Shown one piece after another: positions 43,290 through 52,895 of a stretch of DNA of 64,000 bases. Numbering within the stretch: the stretch's first letter is position 1; each line of letters opens with the position of its first letter. Position numbers and translations under genes: made by a program. Source of the stretch: Proteus appendicitidis (GTDB lineage: Bacteria; Pseudomonadota; Gammaproteobacteria; Enterobacterales; Enterobacteriaceae); the NCBI RefSeq assembly GCF_030271835.1, contig NZ_CP127389.1:1-64000 (forward strand), in the 5' to 3' direction. Below the pieces are notes generated by a model that was given only the letters and a program-made list of their open reading frames with translations, ran no database searches and was not told the origin of the DNA.

Positions 43290-44582
43290 CTACCTCCCAA
43301 GCCAAGGAACAGGGTTCACTGCTTTTCCTTGACGTCTGATTTCAAAATAGAGTGCTGAACGCTCTTGCCCACCACTGTTACCCACTAAAGCAATAGGTTG
43401 ACCAGCTTTAACCTGTTGACCAACATTCACTAAAGCACTTTGGTTATAACCATAAAGGCTCATATCACCTTTACCGTGTTCAACCACAACCACTAAACCA
43501 TAACCTTGAAGCCAGTCAGCTAATAATACTCGTCCATCAGCAATGGCTTTTACTTCTGTACCCTGTGCCGCGGGTATCACAATACCTTTCCAACGTAATT
43601 CACCAGAGCCAGAAATAGACTCACCAAAACGGTGTAATAAAGAGCCTCTGATTGGCCAAATTGCTTGCCCGGCTGGTTTACCTAAACCGCCTGTACGTGA
43701 CATTAATGACTGCTCTTCGGCGGTAGGTTTATAGGTTGAACCGCGTTGTTGGGCTTCACGCTGTTTGGCCGCAATACGTGCCGCTTCTCGGGCTTCACGT
43801 TCTGCTCGTGCTTTGGCTTCACGCTCAGCTTGCGCAATTTTATTTCTTAATTGCGCTTCGTTAGCTCGCATCGTCGCTAAGTTTTTCTGATCAGCCTTTA
43901 AGGTTGATTCAAGTTGAGTCAGTGTTTTTTGTCGAGCGGCTAAGGCATTATCCAGCTTTTGTTTTTCTTGCTGTTGTTTTGTTAAAGCTTGTTTTTGCTC
44001 ATTTTGTTTTGCTTGCTGCGCTGCTTTTTCGGCTTCAAGCTCTTTTGAGGTTTGCGCAAGCTCTGCCATTGTTTCTTTCCGCGCATCATTAATATAGCTG
44101 TAATACGCTAAAATACGCTCTTCACGCTGACCTTCTTCACCACGAAATAGAAGCTCTATACCTTGGTGCTTACCTTGACGATAAGCTGCATCCATTTGGC
44201 GCGCTAATAATTCTTGTTGAGACTGATATTGTTTTTGTAAGCGTGCAATATTGGCGGTAATGGTTTTGATCTCTTTACCCAATGTTTGTAAGCGGTTTTG
44301 GGTTTCATGCACAGATCGACCCGCACTAGAGATTTGAGTTTCTTGTGTTTTTAATTGATTAAGAAGGGCTGTACGTTGTTTTTGTTGTTCTTGAACCTGT
44401 TTTTCTTTTTCTGCAATCGTAGTTTGTAGATCTTTTAGCTGATTGCGGTTATCCGTTAATGTGTTAGCAAAAACAGGGGATGCAGAAAAGAGAGCGGTGC
44501 TAATAAGCAACGTGATTAACGGTAAAGAAAATACACGATAAGACGGATGTGTTTTTTTTTGAAGATCCATTTTCTCTGCCAT
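43290..44582 (-). CDS. envC: Murein hydrolase activator EnvC
   Basis: EnvC activates the amidases AmiA and AmiB at the division septum under FtsEX control. The 430-residue protein has an N-terminal signal sequence (LPLITLLISTALFSASPVFA), a long coiled coil (about 40-270, rich in K/E/Q) and a C-terminal degenerate LytM domain (LRWKGIVIPAAQGTEVKAIADGRVLLADWLQGYG). That domain lacks the zinc ligands of active LytM enzymes, as expected for an activator. ATG at 44582 or 44570 are both possible. In E. coli gpmM precedes envC; here rimO does. Confidence 0.95.
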   Translation of the reverse strand: MAEKMDLQKKTHPSYRVFSLPLITLLISTALFSASPVFANTLTDNRNQLKDLQTTIAEKEKQVQEQQKQRTALLNQLKTQETQISSAGRSVHETQNRLQTLGKEIKTITANIARLQKQYQSQQELLARQMDAAYRQGKHQGIELLFRGEEGQREERILAYYSYINDARKETMAELAQTSKELEAEKAAQQAKQNEQKQALTKQQQEKQKLDNALAARQKTLTQLESTLKADQKNLATMRANEAQLRNKIAQAEREAKARAEREAREAARIAAKQREAQQRGSTYKPTAEEQSLMSRTGGLGKPAGQAIWPIRGSLLHRFGESISGSGELRWKGIVIPAAQGTEVKAIADGRVLLADWLQGYGLVVVVEHGKGDMSLYGYNQSALVNVGQQVKAGQPIALVGNSGGQERSALYFEIRRQGKAVNPVPWLGR

Positions 44583-44797
44583 CTGACCAACGTACCTTTC
44601 ATAACAGTTTGTAAGATTATTTCATGTCACTAAACAACTGACCAGCTAACACGAAATAAAGCCGAAATTTCAGATAATACCTAATAGGTAATCTATTCAA
44701 TTAATAACAGATTATAAAGCAATAATAATAGGAGAGAGGAAAAAAGAGGTATTCTGTGTGACAGCGCAATAGAATATCACGCTGTCCACGAGAGAGA

Positions 44798-46126
44798 TTA
44801 TTCGACGATAGTACCCCAAAGGTCATATTCATCTGCATGTTCAATAAGAACACGCACGATTTGCCCCGGCTCTACATCAAATTGCTCATTGAGGTAAACA
44901 GCACCATCAATTTCAGGCGCATCTGCCATACTACGACCAATCGCACCTTCTTCATCCACTTCATCAATCATCACCAGTAACACTTTGCCGATTTTCTCTT
45001 GCAGACGTTCGGTCGAAATTTGTTGCTGTAATTGCATAAAGCGATGATAACGTTCTTCTTTCACTTCTTCAGGAACTTGATCCGCCAATTCATTTGCTTT
45101 CGCACCATCAACAGGGCTGTATTTAAAGCAACCAACTCTGTCTAAACGTGCTTCGGTGAGGAAATCCAATAGCATTTGGAAATCTTCTTCTGTTTCACCC
45201 GGAAAACCAACAATAAAGGTAGAACGTAAGGTTAATTCAGGGCAAATTTCACGCCAGCGTTTTACACGCTCTAGAGTACGCTCAACAGCACCTGGGCGTT
45301 TCATCAGTTTTAAGACTTTCGGGCTGGCATGTTGTAATGGAATATCCAAATAAGGCAAAATTTTGCCTTCAGCCATTAAAGGAATGACATCATCAACATG
45401 TGGATATGGATAAACATAATGTAAGCGAACCCAAATGCCCAATTTTGCCAGTTGTTCACATAAACTGACCATACTGGTTTTGACAGGCATTCCATCCCAA
45501 AAGCCCGTTTGATGTTTAGTATCAACACCATAAGCAGAAGTATCTTGAGAGATAACCAGTAACTCTTTTACGCCCGCATTAACTAATCTTTTAGCTTCAC
45601 CTAATACTTCACCAATAGGACGACTGTCTAAATCGCCTCGCATCGATGGGATAATGCAGAAAGTACAACGGTGATTACAGCCTTCAGAGATTTTTAAATA
45701 CGCGTAATGACGAGGCGTTAATTTGACACCCTGTTCAGGAACAAGGCTGAGAAAAGGATTGTGATCAGGTTTTGGCACATAGTGGTGAATATGAGATAAA
45801 ACTTGCTCATAACTATGAGGCCCTGTGATTTCGAGTACTTTAGGGTGGACTTCACGAATTTGGTTCTCTTTTGCACCTAAACAGCCAGTAACAATGACTT
45901 TACCGTTTTCATCGAGTGCTTCACCAATCGCTTCTAGCGATTCTTGTACTGCGCTGTCAATAAACCCACAGGTGTTGACGATGACTAAATCAGCATCATT
46001 ATAGGTAGGAACAACTTGATAACCTTCTGTACGCAGTTCGGTTAGGATACGTTCAGAGTCCACTAAATTTTTAGGACAACCTAATGAAACGAATCCAATT
46101 TTAGGCACTTGATTTGTTTGCGACAT
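44798..46126 (-). CDS. rimO: Ribosomal protein S12 methylthiotransferase RimO
   Basis: RimO is a radical-SAM enzyme that methylthiolates the conserved Asp of ribosomal protein S12. The 442-residue protein has the N-terminal MTTase domain with cluster-binding Cys17, Cys53 and Cys82, the radical-[11 protein letters not shown] motif (Cys150, 154, 157) and a C-terminal TRAM domain. It is diagnostic for RimO rather than MiaB by the [17 protein letters not shown] start. In E. coli rimO lies far away; its place between envC and yibN is a local rearrangement. Confidence 0.96.
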   Translation of the reverse strand: MSQTNQVPKIGFVSLGCPKNLVDSERILTELRTEGYQVVPTYNDADLVIVNTCGFIDSAVQESLEAIGEALDENGKVIVTGCLGAKENQIREVHPKVLEITGPHSYEQVLSHIHHYVPKPDHNPFLSLVPEQGVKLTPRHYAYLKISEGCNHRCTFCIIPSMRGDLDSRPIGEVLGEAKRLVNAGVKELLVISQDTSAYGVDTKHQTGFWDGMPVKTSMVSLCEQLAKLGIWVRLHYVYPYPHVDDVIPLMAEGKILPYLDIPLQHASPKVLKLMKRPGAVERTLERVKRWREICPELTLRSTFIVGFPGETEEDFQMLLDFLTEARLDRVGCFKYSPVDGAKANELADQVPEEVKEERYHRFMQLQQQISTERLQEKIGKVLLVMIDEVDEEGAIGRSMADAPEIDGAVYLNEQFDVEPGQIVRVLIEHADEYDLWGTIVE

Positions 46127-46485
46127 GCTCGTGTTCTCAATACTTTTAAATAAATAACAGATAGTTGTTGTATCTCAGACAGGTATAAATCTTACGTAAA
46201 ATGGGCGATTTTATACGTAAGTAGCCATTATAAGGGATGCTGATTTATTAATAGCTTGCCTGAAGAGGGATCCTGTAGAGTAAAAAGGCAATGCCTTTTT
46301 AATTCATCATTTTTCACGGAACTGGCGCTAATGGTACATAAATCCGTCAATAAAAAAAATGATTGTTGAGAAACTTTCCGCAAAAATAGAAAGAGAAACG
46401 CAGGAATAGGCTGTAATTGCGCCATGACAAAGGTATACTTTGGCTCTTTGATACTATTTTTAACCAACGAGAGTGATTGCATCCT
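46127..46485. other. Divergent intergenic region rimO/yibN
   Basis: This 359-base gap holds two stem-loops. One is CTTACGTA..AAAT/ATTTTATACGTAAG at 46191-46221, with a 2-base bulge. The other is a perfect AAAAAGGC-AAT-GCCTTTTT at 46282-46300, which looks like a small terminator in either direction. Two minus-strand frames cross the region but overlap yibN and lack ribosome binding sites. A short transcript ending at 46300 is possible but not supported by a clear promoter. Confidence 0.5.
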
Positions 46486-46923
46486 ATGCTGCAAGAAGTA
46501 ATGCAATTTTTCAACCGGCACACCCTGTTAAGTTTTGTCTGGGTCGCGTTGCTGGTGGCGGTCATTGTATTGACCTTTAAAGGGCTTTTTTCTAAGACGA
46601 AAAATATTTCCCGTACAGAAGCGATTTCTTTGATAAACAAAGAGAATGCGGTGTGTGTTGATATCCGTAGCCGTGATGAGTTCCGTAAAGGGCACATCAT
46701 TGATTCTATCAATTTAACGCCTTCTGAAATCAAAAATAATAATATTGCTGAGCTGGAGAAATATAAATCACAGCCAGTTATTGTTGTGTCACCATCAGGT
46801 ATTGAAGGTGCAAAACCTGCAGAAAGCCTAACTAAACTCGGTTTTGAAAAAGTCTTTATCTTAAAAGATGGTCTTTCAGGCTGGAGTGGTGAGAATTTAC
46901 CACTGGCTAAAGGTAAAAAGTAA
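46486..46923 (+). CDS. yibN: Membrane-anchored rhodanese-like protein YibN
   Basis: The 145-residue protein has one N-terminal membrane segment ([18 protein letters not shown]) and a cytoplasmic rhodanese-homology domain ([28 protein letters not shown]). The loop where active rhodaneses carry the catalytic Cys reads [11 protein letters not shown], without cysteine, so it is probably not a sulfurtransferase. ATG at 46486 matches the E. coli start; a TTG 9 bases upstream is in frame. It precedes secB, with grxC, found between them in E. coli, absent. Confidence 0.92.
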   Translation: MLQEVMQFFNRHTLLSFVWVALLVAVIVLTFKGLFSKTKNISRTEAISLINKENAVCVDIRSRDEFRKGHIIDSINLTPSEIKNNNIAELEKYKSQPVIVVSPSGIEGAKPAESLTKLGFEKVFILKDGLSGWSGENLPLAKGKK

Positions 46924-46992
46924 CGAGCGGGCAGATTGAGTTCTATACTTACTGCTATTCAATTAATAAGGATATAAAAAGGTAAGATTATT

Positions 46993-47463
46993 ATGTCAGA
47001 ACAGCAAAACCAAGAGATGACTTTTCAAATTCAACGTATCTATACAAAAGATATCTCTTTTGAAGCGCCTAATGCCCCACAAGTTTTCCAAAAAGAGTGG
47101 CAACCAGAAGTTAAATTAGATCTGGATACTTCTTCTAATACTTTAGCTGAAAACGTCTATGAAGTTATTCTGCGCGTGACTGTAACCGCAACAATGGATA
47201 ACGAAACTGCATTCCTGTGTGAAGTTCAACAAGCAGGTATCTTTACCGTTGAAGGTATCGAAGGCACTCAACTGGCACATTGCTTAGGTGCATACTGCCC
47301 TAACGTTCTGTTCCCTTATGCTCGTGAATGTATCACTAACTTAGTTAGCCGTGGTACTTTCCCACAACTGAACTTAGCACCAGTTAACTTTGATGCGTTG
47401 TTTATGAACTATTTACAACAGCAACAAACTGATGCCGCTAATGAAGGGGCTGAAGAAGCTTAA
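46993..47463 (+). CDS. secB: Protein-export chaperone SecB
   Basis: SecB is a tetrameric cytosolic chaperone that keeps pre-secretory proteins unfolded and hands them to SecA. The 156-residue product ([29 protein letters not shown]...) matches the family in full, including the acidic C-terminal tail. It shares one base with gpsA, giving coupled translation. Confidence 0.98.
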   Translation: MSEQQNQEMTFQIQRIYTKDISFEAPNAPQVFQKEWQPEVKLDLDTSSNTLAENVYEVILRVTVTATMDNETAFLCEVQQAGIFTVEGIEGTQLAHCLGAYCPNVLFPYARECITNLVSRGTFPQLNLAPVNFDALFMNYLQQQQTDAANEGAEEA

Positions 47464-48479
47464 TGAACGCTTCTATGACAGTTATCGGTGCCGGTTCATA
47501 CGGCACCGCTTTAGCGATTACTTTAGCGCGCAATGGTCATGACGTCGTACTTTGGGGTCATGATGCTAAGCATGTTGCTGCGTTAGAGCAAGCCCGCTGT
47601 AATCAGGCGTTTCTGCCCGATGTTTCCTTTCCTGATAGTTTATACATGGAAGCTTCTTTGCAAAAAGCAATTGAAGCCAGCCGTAATATTCTGGTTGTGA
47701 TCCCAAGCCATGTTTTTGGTGATGTATTACAACAGATCAAACCCTTTTTACGTCAGGATGCGCGTGTTGTTTGGGCGACAAAAGGACTTGAGGCACATAC
47801 TGGTCGCTTATTGCAAGATGTAGCGCGTGAAGTATTAGGTAATGAAATCCCGCTAGCAGTTTTATCAGGTCCTACTTTTGCGAAAGAGCTTGCTGCAGGT
47901 CTACCTACTGCGATTTCTGTGGCATCAACGGATAATACGTTCTCTGAAGAGCTTCAACAGCTTTTCCATTGTGGCAAAAGTTTCCGTGTTTATAAAAACC
48001 CTGACTTTATCGGTGTGCAATTAGGTGGTGCGGTAAAAAACGTGATTGCGATTGGTGCGGGTATGTCTGATGGTATGGGCTTTGGTGCCAATGCACGTAC
48101 CGCGCTGATTACCCGAGGTCTTGCTGAAATGAGTCGTTTAGGAAAAGCATTAGGTGCAGATGCAGCAACGTTTATGGGAATGGCAGGGTTAGGTGATTTA
48201 GTCTTAACCTGCACTGATAACCAATCTCGTAATCGTCGATTCGGTATGATGCTAGGCCAAGGCTTTGATGTTGATACTGCCCAAGAGAAAATCGGGCAAG
48301 TAGTTGAAGGTTATCGTAACACCAAAGAAGTTCGTGCATTAGCAGAACAAGTTGGTGTTGAAATGCCTATCACTGAGCAGATCTACCAGATTTTATATCA
48401 GCATAAAGATGCCAAAGAAGCGGCATTATCTTTATTAGGTCGTGCAACGAAAGATGAGATAGACAGTAATCTGTTCTAA
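47463..48479 (+). CDS. gpsA: Glycerol-3-phosphate dehydrogenase (NAD(P)+)
   Basis: GpsA reduces dihydroxyacetone phosphate to sn-glycerol-3-phosphate for phospholipid synthesis. The 338-residue protein has the nucleotide loop [37 protein letters not shown], the catalytic [15 protein letters not shown] and [20 protein letters not shown]. It is normally co-transcribed with secB and cysE. Confidence 0.98.
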   Translation: MNASMTVIGAGSYGTALAITLARNGHDVVLWGHDAKHVAALEQARCNQAFLPDVSFPDSLYMEASLQKAIEASRNILVVIPSHVFGDVLQQIKPFLRQDARVVWATKGLEAHTGRLLQDVAREVLGNEIPLAVLSGPTFAKELAAGLPTAISVASTDNTFSEELQQLFHCGKSFRVYKNPDFIGVQLGGAVKNVIAIGAGMSDGMGFGANARTALITRGLAEMSRLGKALGADAATFMGMAGLGDLVLTCTDNQSRNRRFGMMLGQGFDVDTAQEKIGQVVEGYRNTKEVRALAEQVGVEMPITEQIYQILYQHKDAKEAALSLLGRATKDEIDSNLF

Positions 48480-48523
48480 GTCTATTTTAGATAGTCAGTT
48501 ATTTATTTCTGTTTCAAACATAA

Positions 48524-48549
48524 GAAGCCTAAGTTTTTACTTAGGCTTC
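48524..48549. repeat. Perfect hairpin between gpsA and cysE
   Basis: GAAGCCTAAG and CTTAGGCTTC form a 10-bp perfect stem with a 6-base T-rich loop, 45 bases past gpsA and 24 bases before cysE. There is no U-tract after it, so a processing or translation-modulating role is as likely as termination. Confidence 0.55.
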
Positions 48550-48572
48550 AATGTAAAAGAATGAGAGTGAGT

Positions 48573-49394
48573 ATGTCGCTAGAAGAATTAAAAAGAGTCT
48601 GGGATCATATTAAAAATGAAGCAAGATGTTTGGCAGATTGCGAGCCAATTTTGGCCAGTTTCTTCCATGCGACATTACTCAAGCATGAAAATTTAGGCAG
48701 TGCTTTAAGTTATATGTTGGCGAACAAGCTGGCAACTCAGACAATGCCTGCGATTGCTGTGCGTGAGATTGTTGAAGAAGCATATCGTAGCGATAATTCT
48801 ATGATTGAATCTGCCGCTTATGATATTTCTGCTGTTCGTTTACGCGATCCTGCTGTTGATAAATACTCCACACCTTTGCTTTATCTAAAAGGTTTTCATG
48901 CCTTACAAGCTTACCGTATAGCCCATTGGTTATGGGGGCAAGATCGTAAAGCACTCGCCATTTACCTACAAAACCAGATTTCAGTTACTTTTGGTGTTGA
49001 TATTCATCCTGCTGCCCGTATTGGTCATGGCATTATGCTCGATCACGCAACAGGTATTGTGATTGGTGAAACGGCTATCGTAGAGAATGATGTTTCTATT
49101 TTACAGTCTGTTACCTTAGGGGGAACAGGTAAAACCTGCGGTGATCGTCATCCTAAAGTGCGCGAAGGCGTGATGATTGGTGCCGGTGCTAAAATACTTG
49201 GTAATATTGAGATTGGTCGCGGTGCTAAAATTGGTGCGGGATCAGTGGTATTACATGAAGTGCCAGCACATACTACGGTTGCAGGCGTTCCTGCTCGCAT
49301 TGTGGGTAAACCGACCAGTGACAAGCCTTCACTCGATATGGATCAACACTTTAATGGTGTGGTACCCGGTTTTGAATGTGGTGATGGTATTTAA
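48573..49394 (+). CDS. cysE: Serine O-acetyltransferase
   Basis: CysE makes O-acetylserine from serine and acetyl-CoA, the carbon acceptor for cysteine synthesis, and is feedback-inhibited by cysteine. The 273-residue protein has the N-terminal helical domain, then left-handed beta-helix hexapeptide repeats (DIHPAARIGHGIMLDHATGIVIGE, GDRHPKVREGVMIGAGAKILGN). It ends in the DGI tail that docks into CysK to form cysteine synthase. ATG at 48573 matches E. coli; ATG at 48561 is in frame. Confidence 0.97.
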   Translation: MSLEELKRVWDHIKNEARCLADCEPILASFFHATLLKHENLGSALSYMLANKLATQTMPAIAVREIVEEAYRSDNSMIESAAYDISAVRLRDPAVDKYSTPLLYLKGFHALQAYRIAHWLWGQDRKALAIYLQNQISVTFGVDIHPAARIGHGIMLDHATGIVIGETAIVENDVSILQSVTLGGTGKTCGDRHPKVREGVMIGAGAKILGNIEIGRGAKIGAGSVVLHEVPAHTTVAGVPARIVGKPTSDKPSLDMDQHFNGVVPGFECGDGI

Positions 49395-49954
49395 TGGCAT
49401 TAACCGAAGTCACACTCTCTGAACTTAAGGCTTGTTTACACGCTGAATATATTGGTAATAACAAGCCTTTTAGTTGGATAAGGCTTTTGCACCGTGTTTT
49501 TTTCTGCCAACGCTCACGTTATCTATTTTGGTGGCGTGTCGCCCAATTCTTTTATTTCTCTAACCATCGTTTTCTTAAAAAATTAGGCACTCGCATTGGT
49601 GCTAACAATAATCGTAAATATTGCAACGATATCTCACTAAGAACACGTATAGGCAAAGGTCTTTCATTACCGCATCCTATCGGGATTGTACTGACTAATT
49701 ACTGTCAGTTAGGTGAAAACGTGACTTTAATGCAAGGCGTAACAATCGGTGTAAAAGAGAAAGATGGCAAAGCGGATATTCGGGTTGGTGATAACGTTTA
49801 TATTGGTTGTAACTCATCGATTATTGGCGGAGAGATAGTGGTAGGTGATAATGCCGTGATTGGCGCTCATGCATTGGTGTTGAAAGATGTAGGGGAAGGG
49901 TGTCGGTATATTACGAAGGTTGTTGCTGAAATAAAACGACCAGAAATAGATTAA
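49394..49954 (+). CDS. Serine acetyltransferase-like hexapeptide-repeat acyltransferase
   Basis: The 186-residue protein shares its ATG with the cysE stop (TAATG), so it is translationally coupled. It has an N-terminal helical segment (RLLHRVFFCQRSRYLFWWRVAQFFYF) and hexapeptide repeats (GKGLSLPHPIGIVL, CQLGENVTLMQGVTIGVKEKDG, VGDNVYIGCNSSIIGG, VGDNAVIGAHALVL). It is shorter than CysE, lacks the DGI tail and resembles sugar or polysaccharide O-acetyltransferases of the WcaB/CysE group. A role in LPS or capsule acetylation is possible; serine acetylation is the alternative. Confidence 0.75.
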   Translation: MALTEVTLSELKACLHAEYIGNNKPFSWIRLLHRVFFCQRSRYLFWWRVAQFFYFSNHRFLKKLGTRIGANNNRKYCNDISLRTRIGKGLSLPHPIGIVLTNYCQLGENVTLMQGVTIGVKEKDGKADIRVGDNVYIGCNSSIIGGEIVVGDNAVIGAHALVLKDVGEGCRYITKVVAEIKRPEID

Positions 49955-49983
49955 ATGACGTTTTAATATCTTTGGATTAAATA

Positions 49984-50023
49984 AAAAAAAGCGCTTGCTC
50001 ATTATTAATGAGTAGCGCTTTTT
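49984..50023. terminator. Bidirectional terminator
   Basis: AAAAAAGCGCT-(TG)-CTCATT...AATGAG-T-AGCGCTTTTT forms a long stem with A and T tracts, between the plus-strand acyltransferase and the minus-strand trmL stops. Confidence 0.85.
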
Positions 50024-50028
50024 GCATT

Positions 50029-50532
50029 TCAGTCTCTTAATAATGCACCAGGATAACCTAGTTGACGCCATGCCTCGAAAACTACAACTGCTACAGTATT
50101 TGATAGGTTCATACTACGGCTATCTGCAAGCATTGGAACTCTAATTTTCTGTTGTGTTGGCATATTATCCAATACATAAGGTGGCAAGCCACGAGTTTCA
50201 GGTCCAAACAGGAGATAATCTCCATCTTGATAGCTCACATTACTATGTGCTGGTGTCCCTTTTGTCGTTAAAGCAAATACACGCGCACCTGTTGGTGATT
50301 GTGCATTATCAGGATTTAAACCTTCACTTTCTAAAAAAGCATAGTAATCGTGATGTTGTTTAATATCAGCAAACTCACGATAATCAAGCCCTGCACGACG
50401 AAGACGTTTATCATCCCAAGTAAAACCCAATGGTTGGATCAAATGGAGATGAAAGCCTGTGTTAGCACACAGGCGGATAATATTACCCGTATTCGGTGGA
50501 ATTTCGGGTTCAAATAAGACGATATTGAGCAT
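50029..50532 (-). CDS. trmL: tRNA (cytidine(34)/uridine(34)-2'-O)-methyltransferase TrmL
   Basis: TrmL (YibK) is a SPOUT-family knotted methyltransferase that 2'-O-methylates the wobble base of certain leucine tRNAs. The 167-residue protein has [63 protein letters not shown], the trefoil-knot motifs. It is slightly longer than the E. coli protein. It starts 11 bases after ugd on the same strand, so it may be the last gene of the O-antigen transcript. Confidence 0.95.
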   Translation of the reverse strand: MLNIVLFEPEIPPNTGNIIRLCANTGFHLHLIQPLGFTWDDKRLRRAGLDYREFADIKQHHDYYAFLESEGLNPDNAQSPTGARVFALTTKGTPAHSNVSYQDGDYLLFGPETRGLPPYVLDNMPTQQKIRVPMLADSRSMNLSNTVAVVVFEAWRQLGYPGALLRD

Positions 50533-50543
50533 AAAAAATCGAT

Positions 50544-51710
50544 TTAATCGTTACCAAAGAGGTCACGAGTATAAACTTTTTCTTCAACATCGTTTAGTGC
50601 TGATGACATTCTATTAGTAATAATGACATCAGAGATTGATTTAAACTCATTTAAATCACGAACTAATCTCGAATTAAAGAAGGTATCTTCTTTCATTTCA
50701 GGTTCATAAATCACCACTTCGATTCCTTTGGCCTTAATTCGTTTCATAATGCCTTGGATTGATGATGAGCGGAAATTATCAGAGCCTGATTTCATAATTA
50801 AACGATAAACACCGACGATTTTTGGCGATTTTGAAATAATAGAGTCTGCAATAAAGTCTTTACGTGTGCGGTTAGCTTCCACGATTGCACTAATAATATT
50901 ATTAGGGACAGAGTCGTAGTTTGCTAACAGTTGTTTAGTATCTTTTGGTAAGCAGTAACCACCGTAACCGAATGATGGGTTATTGTAGTGATTGCCAATA
51001 CGCGGATCTAAACAGACACCTTCAATGATTTGTTTTGAGTTCAAACCGTAAGATTCTGCATAGCTATCAAGCTCATTAAAGTAAGCAACACGTAATGCTA
51101 AATATGTATTGGCAAATAATTTAATCGCTTCGGCTTCTGTTGAATCAGTGAAAAGAACATCGATATCTTTTTTTAATGCGCCTTGTTGTAAAAGGTCAGC
51201 GAATTTTTGTGCTCTTTCAGATTGTTCGCCAATAACAATACGAGATGGGTATAAGTTATCGTAAAGCGCACGACCTTCACGTAAGAATTCAGGAGAAAAG
51301 ATAATATTATCTGTATTATATTTTTCTCTCATTTCTTTGGTGAAACCAACAGGGATCGTTGATTTAATGATCATTGTGGTATTTGGATTATATTCTAAAA
51401 CATCACGAATAACAGACTCTACAGATGAGGTGTTAAAGTAGTTCGTTTTAGGATCATAATCGGTCGGCGTGGCAATGATAACAAAATCCGCATCTTTATA
51501 AGCGAACTCTTTATCTAGTGTTGCCGTAAAGTCGAGCGTTTTGGTTGCTAAAAACTCTTCAATTTCTTTATCTGAAATTGGAGAGATTTTTTTATTCAGT
51601 AATTCGACTTTTTCTTTATTGATATCTAACGCAACAACTGTGTTGTTTTGGGAAAGAAGTATCCCGTTAGATAGACCGACATAGCCGGTACCGGAGATGG
51701 TGATTTTCAT
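50544..51710 (-). CDS. ugd: UDP-glucose 6-dehydrogenase
   Basis: Ugd oxidises UDP-glucose twice to UDP-glucuronic acid. The 388-residue protein has the NAD loop [49 protein letters not shown] and the catalytic Cys253 in [14 protein letters not shown]. It is the only nucleotide-sugar gene in the O-antigen locus. UDP-GlcA also feeds 4-amino-arabinose modification of lipid A and GalA synthesis, so it may serve more than one pathway. Its base composition is nearer to the housekeeping flank than to the AT-rich genes upstream. Confidence 0.96.
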   Translation of the reverse strand: MKITISGTGYVGLSNGILLSQNNTVVALDINKEKVELLNKKISPISDKEIEEFLATKTLDFTATLDKEFAYKDADFVIIATPTDYDPKTNYFNTSSVESVIRDVLEYNPNTTMIIKSTIPVGFTKEMREKYNTDNIIFSPEFLREGRALYDNLYPSRIVIGEQSERAQKFADLLQQGALKKDIDVLFTDSTEAEAIKLFANTYLALRVAYFNELDSYAESYGLNSKQIIEGVCLDPRIGNHYNNPSFGYGGYCLPKDTKQLLANYDSVPNNIISAIVEANRTRKDFIADSIISKSPKIVGVYRLIMKSGSDNFRSSSIQGIMKRIKAKGIEVVIYEPEMKEDTFFNSRLVRDLNEFKSISDVIITNRMSSALNDVEEKVYTRDLFGND

Positions 51711-51765
51711 GGTTTAATATAGTTTAAATTTAAGGTATATGGGATTGGACAAATCATAGGAAAAA

Positions 51766-52884
51766 CTATTTATTATATAAATTTAGATATTGTGTTATAC
51801 ATTTATCCAACTGAAAATTATCAGTTACATGTTTCAAACCAAATTCACTCATTGACTTTTTGAGTTCTTCATTATCTAAAATTTTTAATACTCCTTGAGC
51901 CATATCACTATAATTATAAGGTGGATATAAATATCCCATTTTATTATTTATAACAACTTCTGGAATACCTTCAACATTAGTAGCTACTATAGGTATTTCA
52001 AAAAAAGCAGCTTCTGCAAAAGTAAAACCGAAAGCTTCAAATTTAGAAGGGCATACAAATAAATCAGCGTTATTATAAAATAGAGATGGTTCAGAGATCC
52101 AACCTAAAAAATTTATTTTTTCATTTAGATTTAATTTATTTGAAAGTTTTTCACACTCAGCTCTTAATTCACCATCACCTACAATGTTTAATATAAGATT
52201 GTTATTAGTTAAAGAGCATTCATGAAAAATTTTTATTAATCCTAAAGGATCTTTCTGTTGATCAAGACGACCAACAAAAAGAATATTTTTGGTATCATTA
52301 TTTTCTTTGTTATATATTCTATTTTTATTAGTAGATAATGTTTTAAAATCTAAACCGTTATAAATACATAAACTTTTTTTCCAAAATATAAGTTTATAAT
52401 ATTTCAAATAATTTTTATTGACAGTAACGTTGGTATTACCAAATTGTAATGCTACTATTTCTAAAAAATAAAATATTATTCTAGAAAAAATATTAACTTC
52501 TTTATGGAAGGAAATACCATGTACAGTATGAATTACTTTTTTTACCCCTGCGATTTTTGCAGCAATTCTTGCAATGATACCTGGCTTGGTTGAATTTGTG
52601 TGTACAACATCAAATTTATATTTTCTAAATATATTATATAATTCAATAATACTTTTTATATCGTGAAATCCAATTTTTCTTTTTAAATTTTTGCACCAAA
52701 TTATATTTACATTTGCTTGTTTAAAATGAGTGACAAAGTCATTCCTTTGCTCCTCTGTTTCATCTTCAAATTCTGCACATATAATATATTTTTCAAAATT
52801 TGAAACATTCTTAAATATCTCTAAAGAGAATTTTTGAGCACCTGATAGTTTAGGTATAACTTGAACATGAGCTATTTTTTTCAT
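51766..52884 (-). CDS. Family 4 glycosyltransferase, O-antigen
   Basis: The 372-residue GT4 enzyme has VIPKLSGAQKFSLEIFKNV, VHTNSTKPGIIARIAAKIAGVKKVIHTVHG, NILFVGRLDQQKDPLGLIKIF and CPSKFEAFGFTFAEAAFFEIPIVATNVEGIPEVV. It is the most promoter-distal of the assembly transferases, preceding ugd. Its marked A+T richness and Lys/Asn/Ile-rich protein are shared with the rest of the cluster. Linkage and donor are unknown. Confidence 0.85.
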   Translation of the reverse strand: MKKIAHVQVIPKLSGAQKFSLEIFKNVSNFEKYIICAEFEDETEEQRNDFVTHFKQANVNIIWCKNLKRKIGFHDIKSIIELYNIFRKYKFDVVHTNSTKPGIIARIAAKIAGVKKVIHTVHGISFHKEVNIFSRIIFYFLEIVALQFGNTNVTVNKNYLKYYKLIFWKKSLCIYNGLDFKTLSTNKNRIYNKENNDTKNILFVGRLDQQKDPLGLIKIFHECSLTNNNLILNIVGDGELRAECEKLSNKLNLNEKINFLGWISEPSLFYNNADLFVCPSKFEAFGFTFAEAAFFEIPIVATNVEGIPEVVINNKMGYLYPPYNYSDMAQGVLKILDNEELKKSMSEFGLKHVTDNFQLDKCITQYLNLYNK

Positions 52885-52895
52885 AATTTTTTATG

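Noticed and set aside
46228..46733. Two overlapping minus-strand frames (97 and 128 codons) across the rimO-yibN gap and yibN
   Set aside because: They run antisense into the conserved yibN gene, lack ribosome binding sites, and their proteins show no coherent features.
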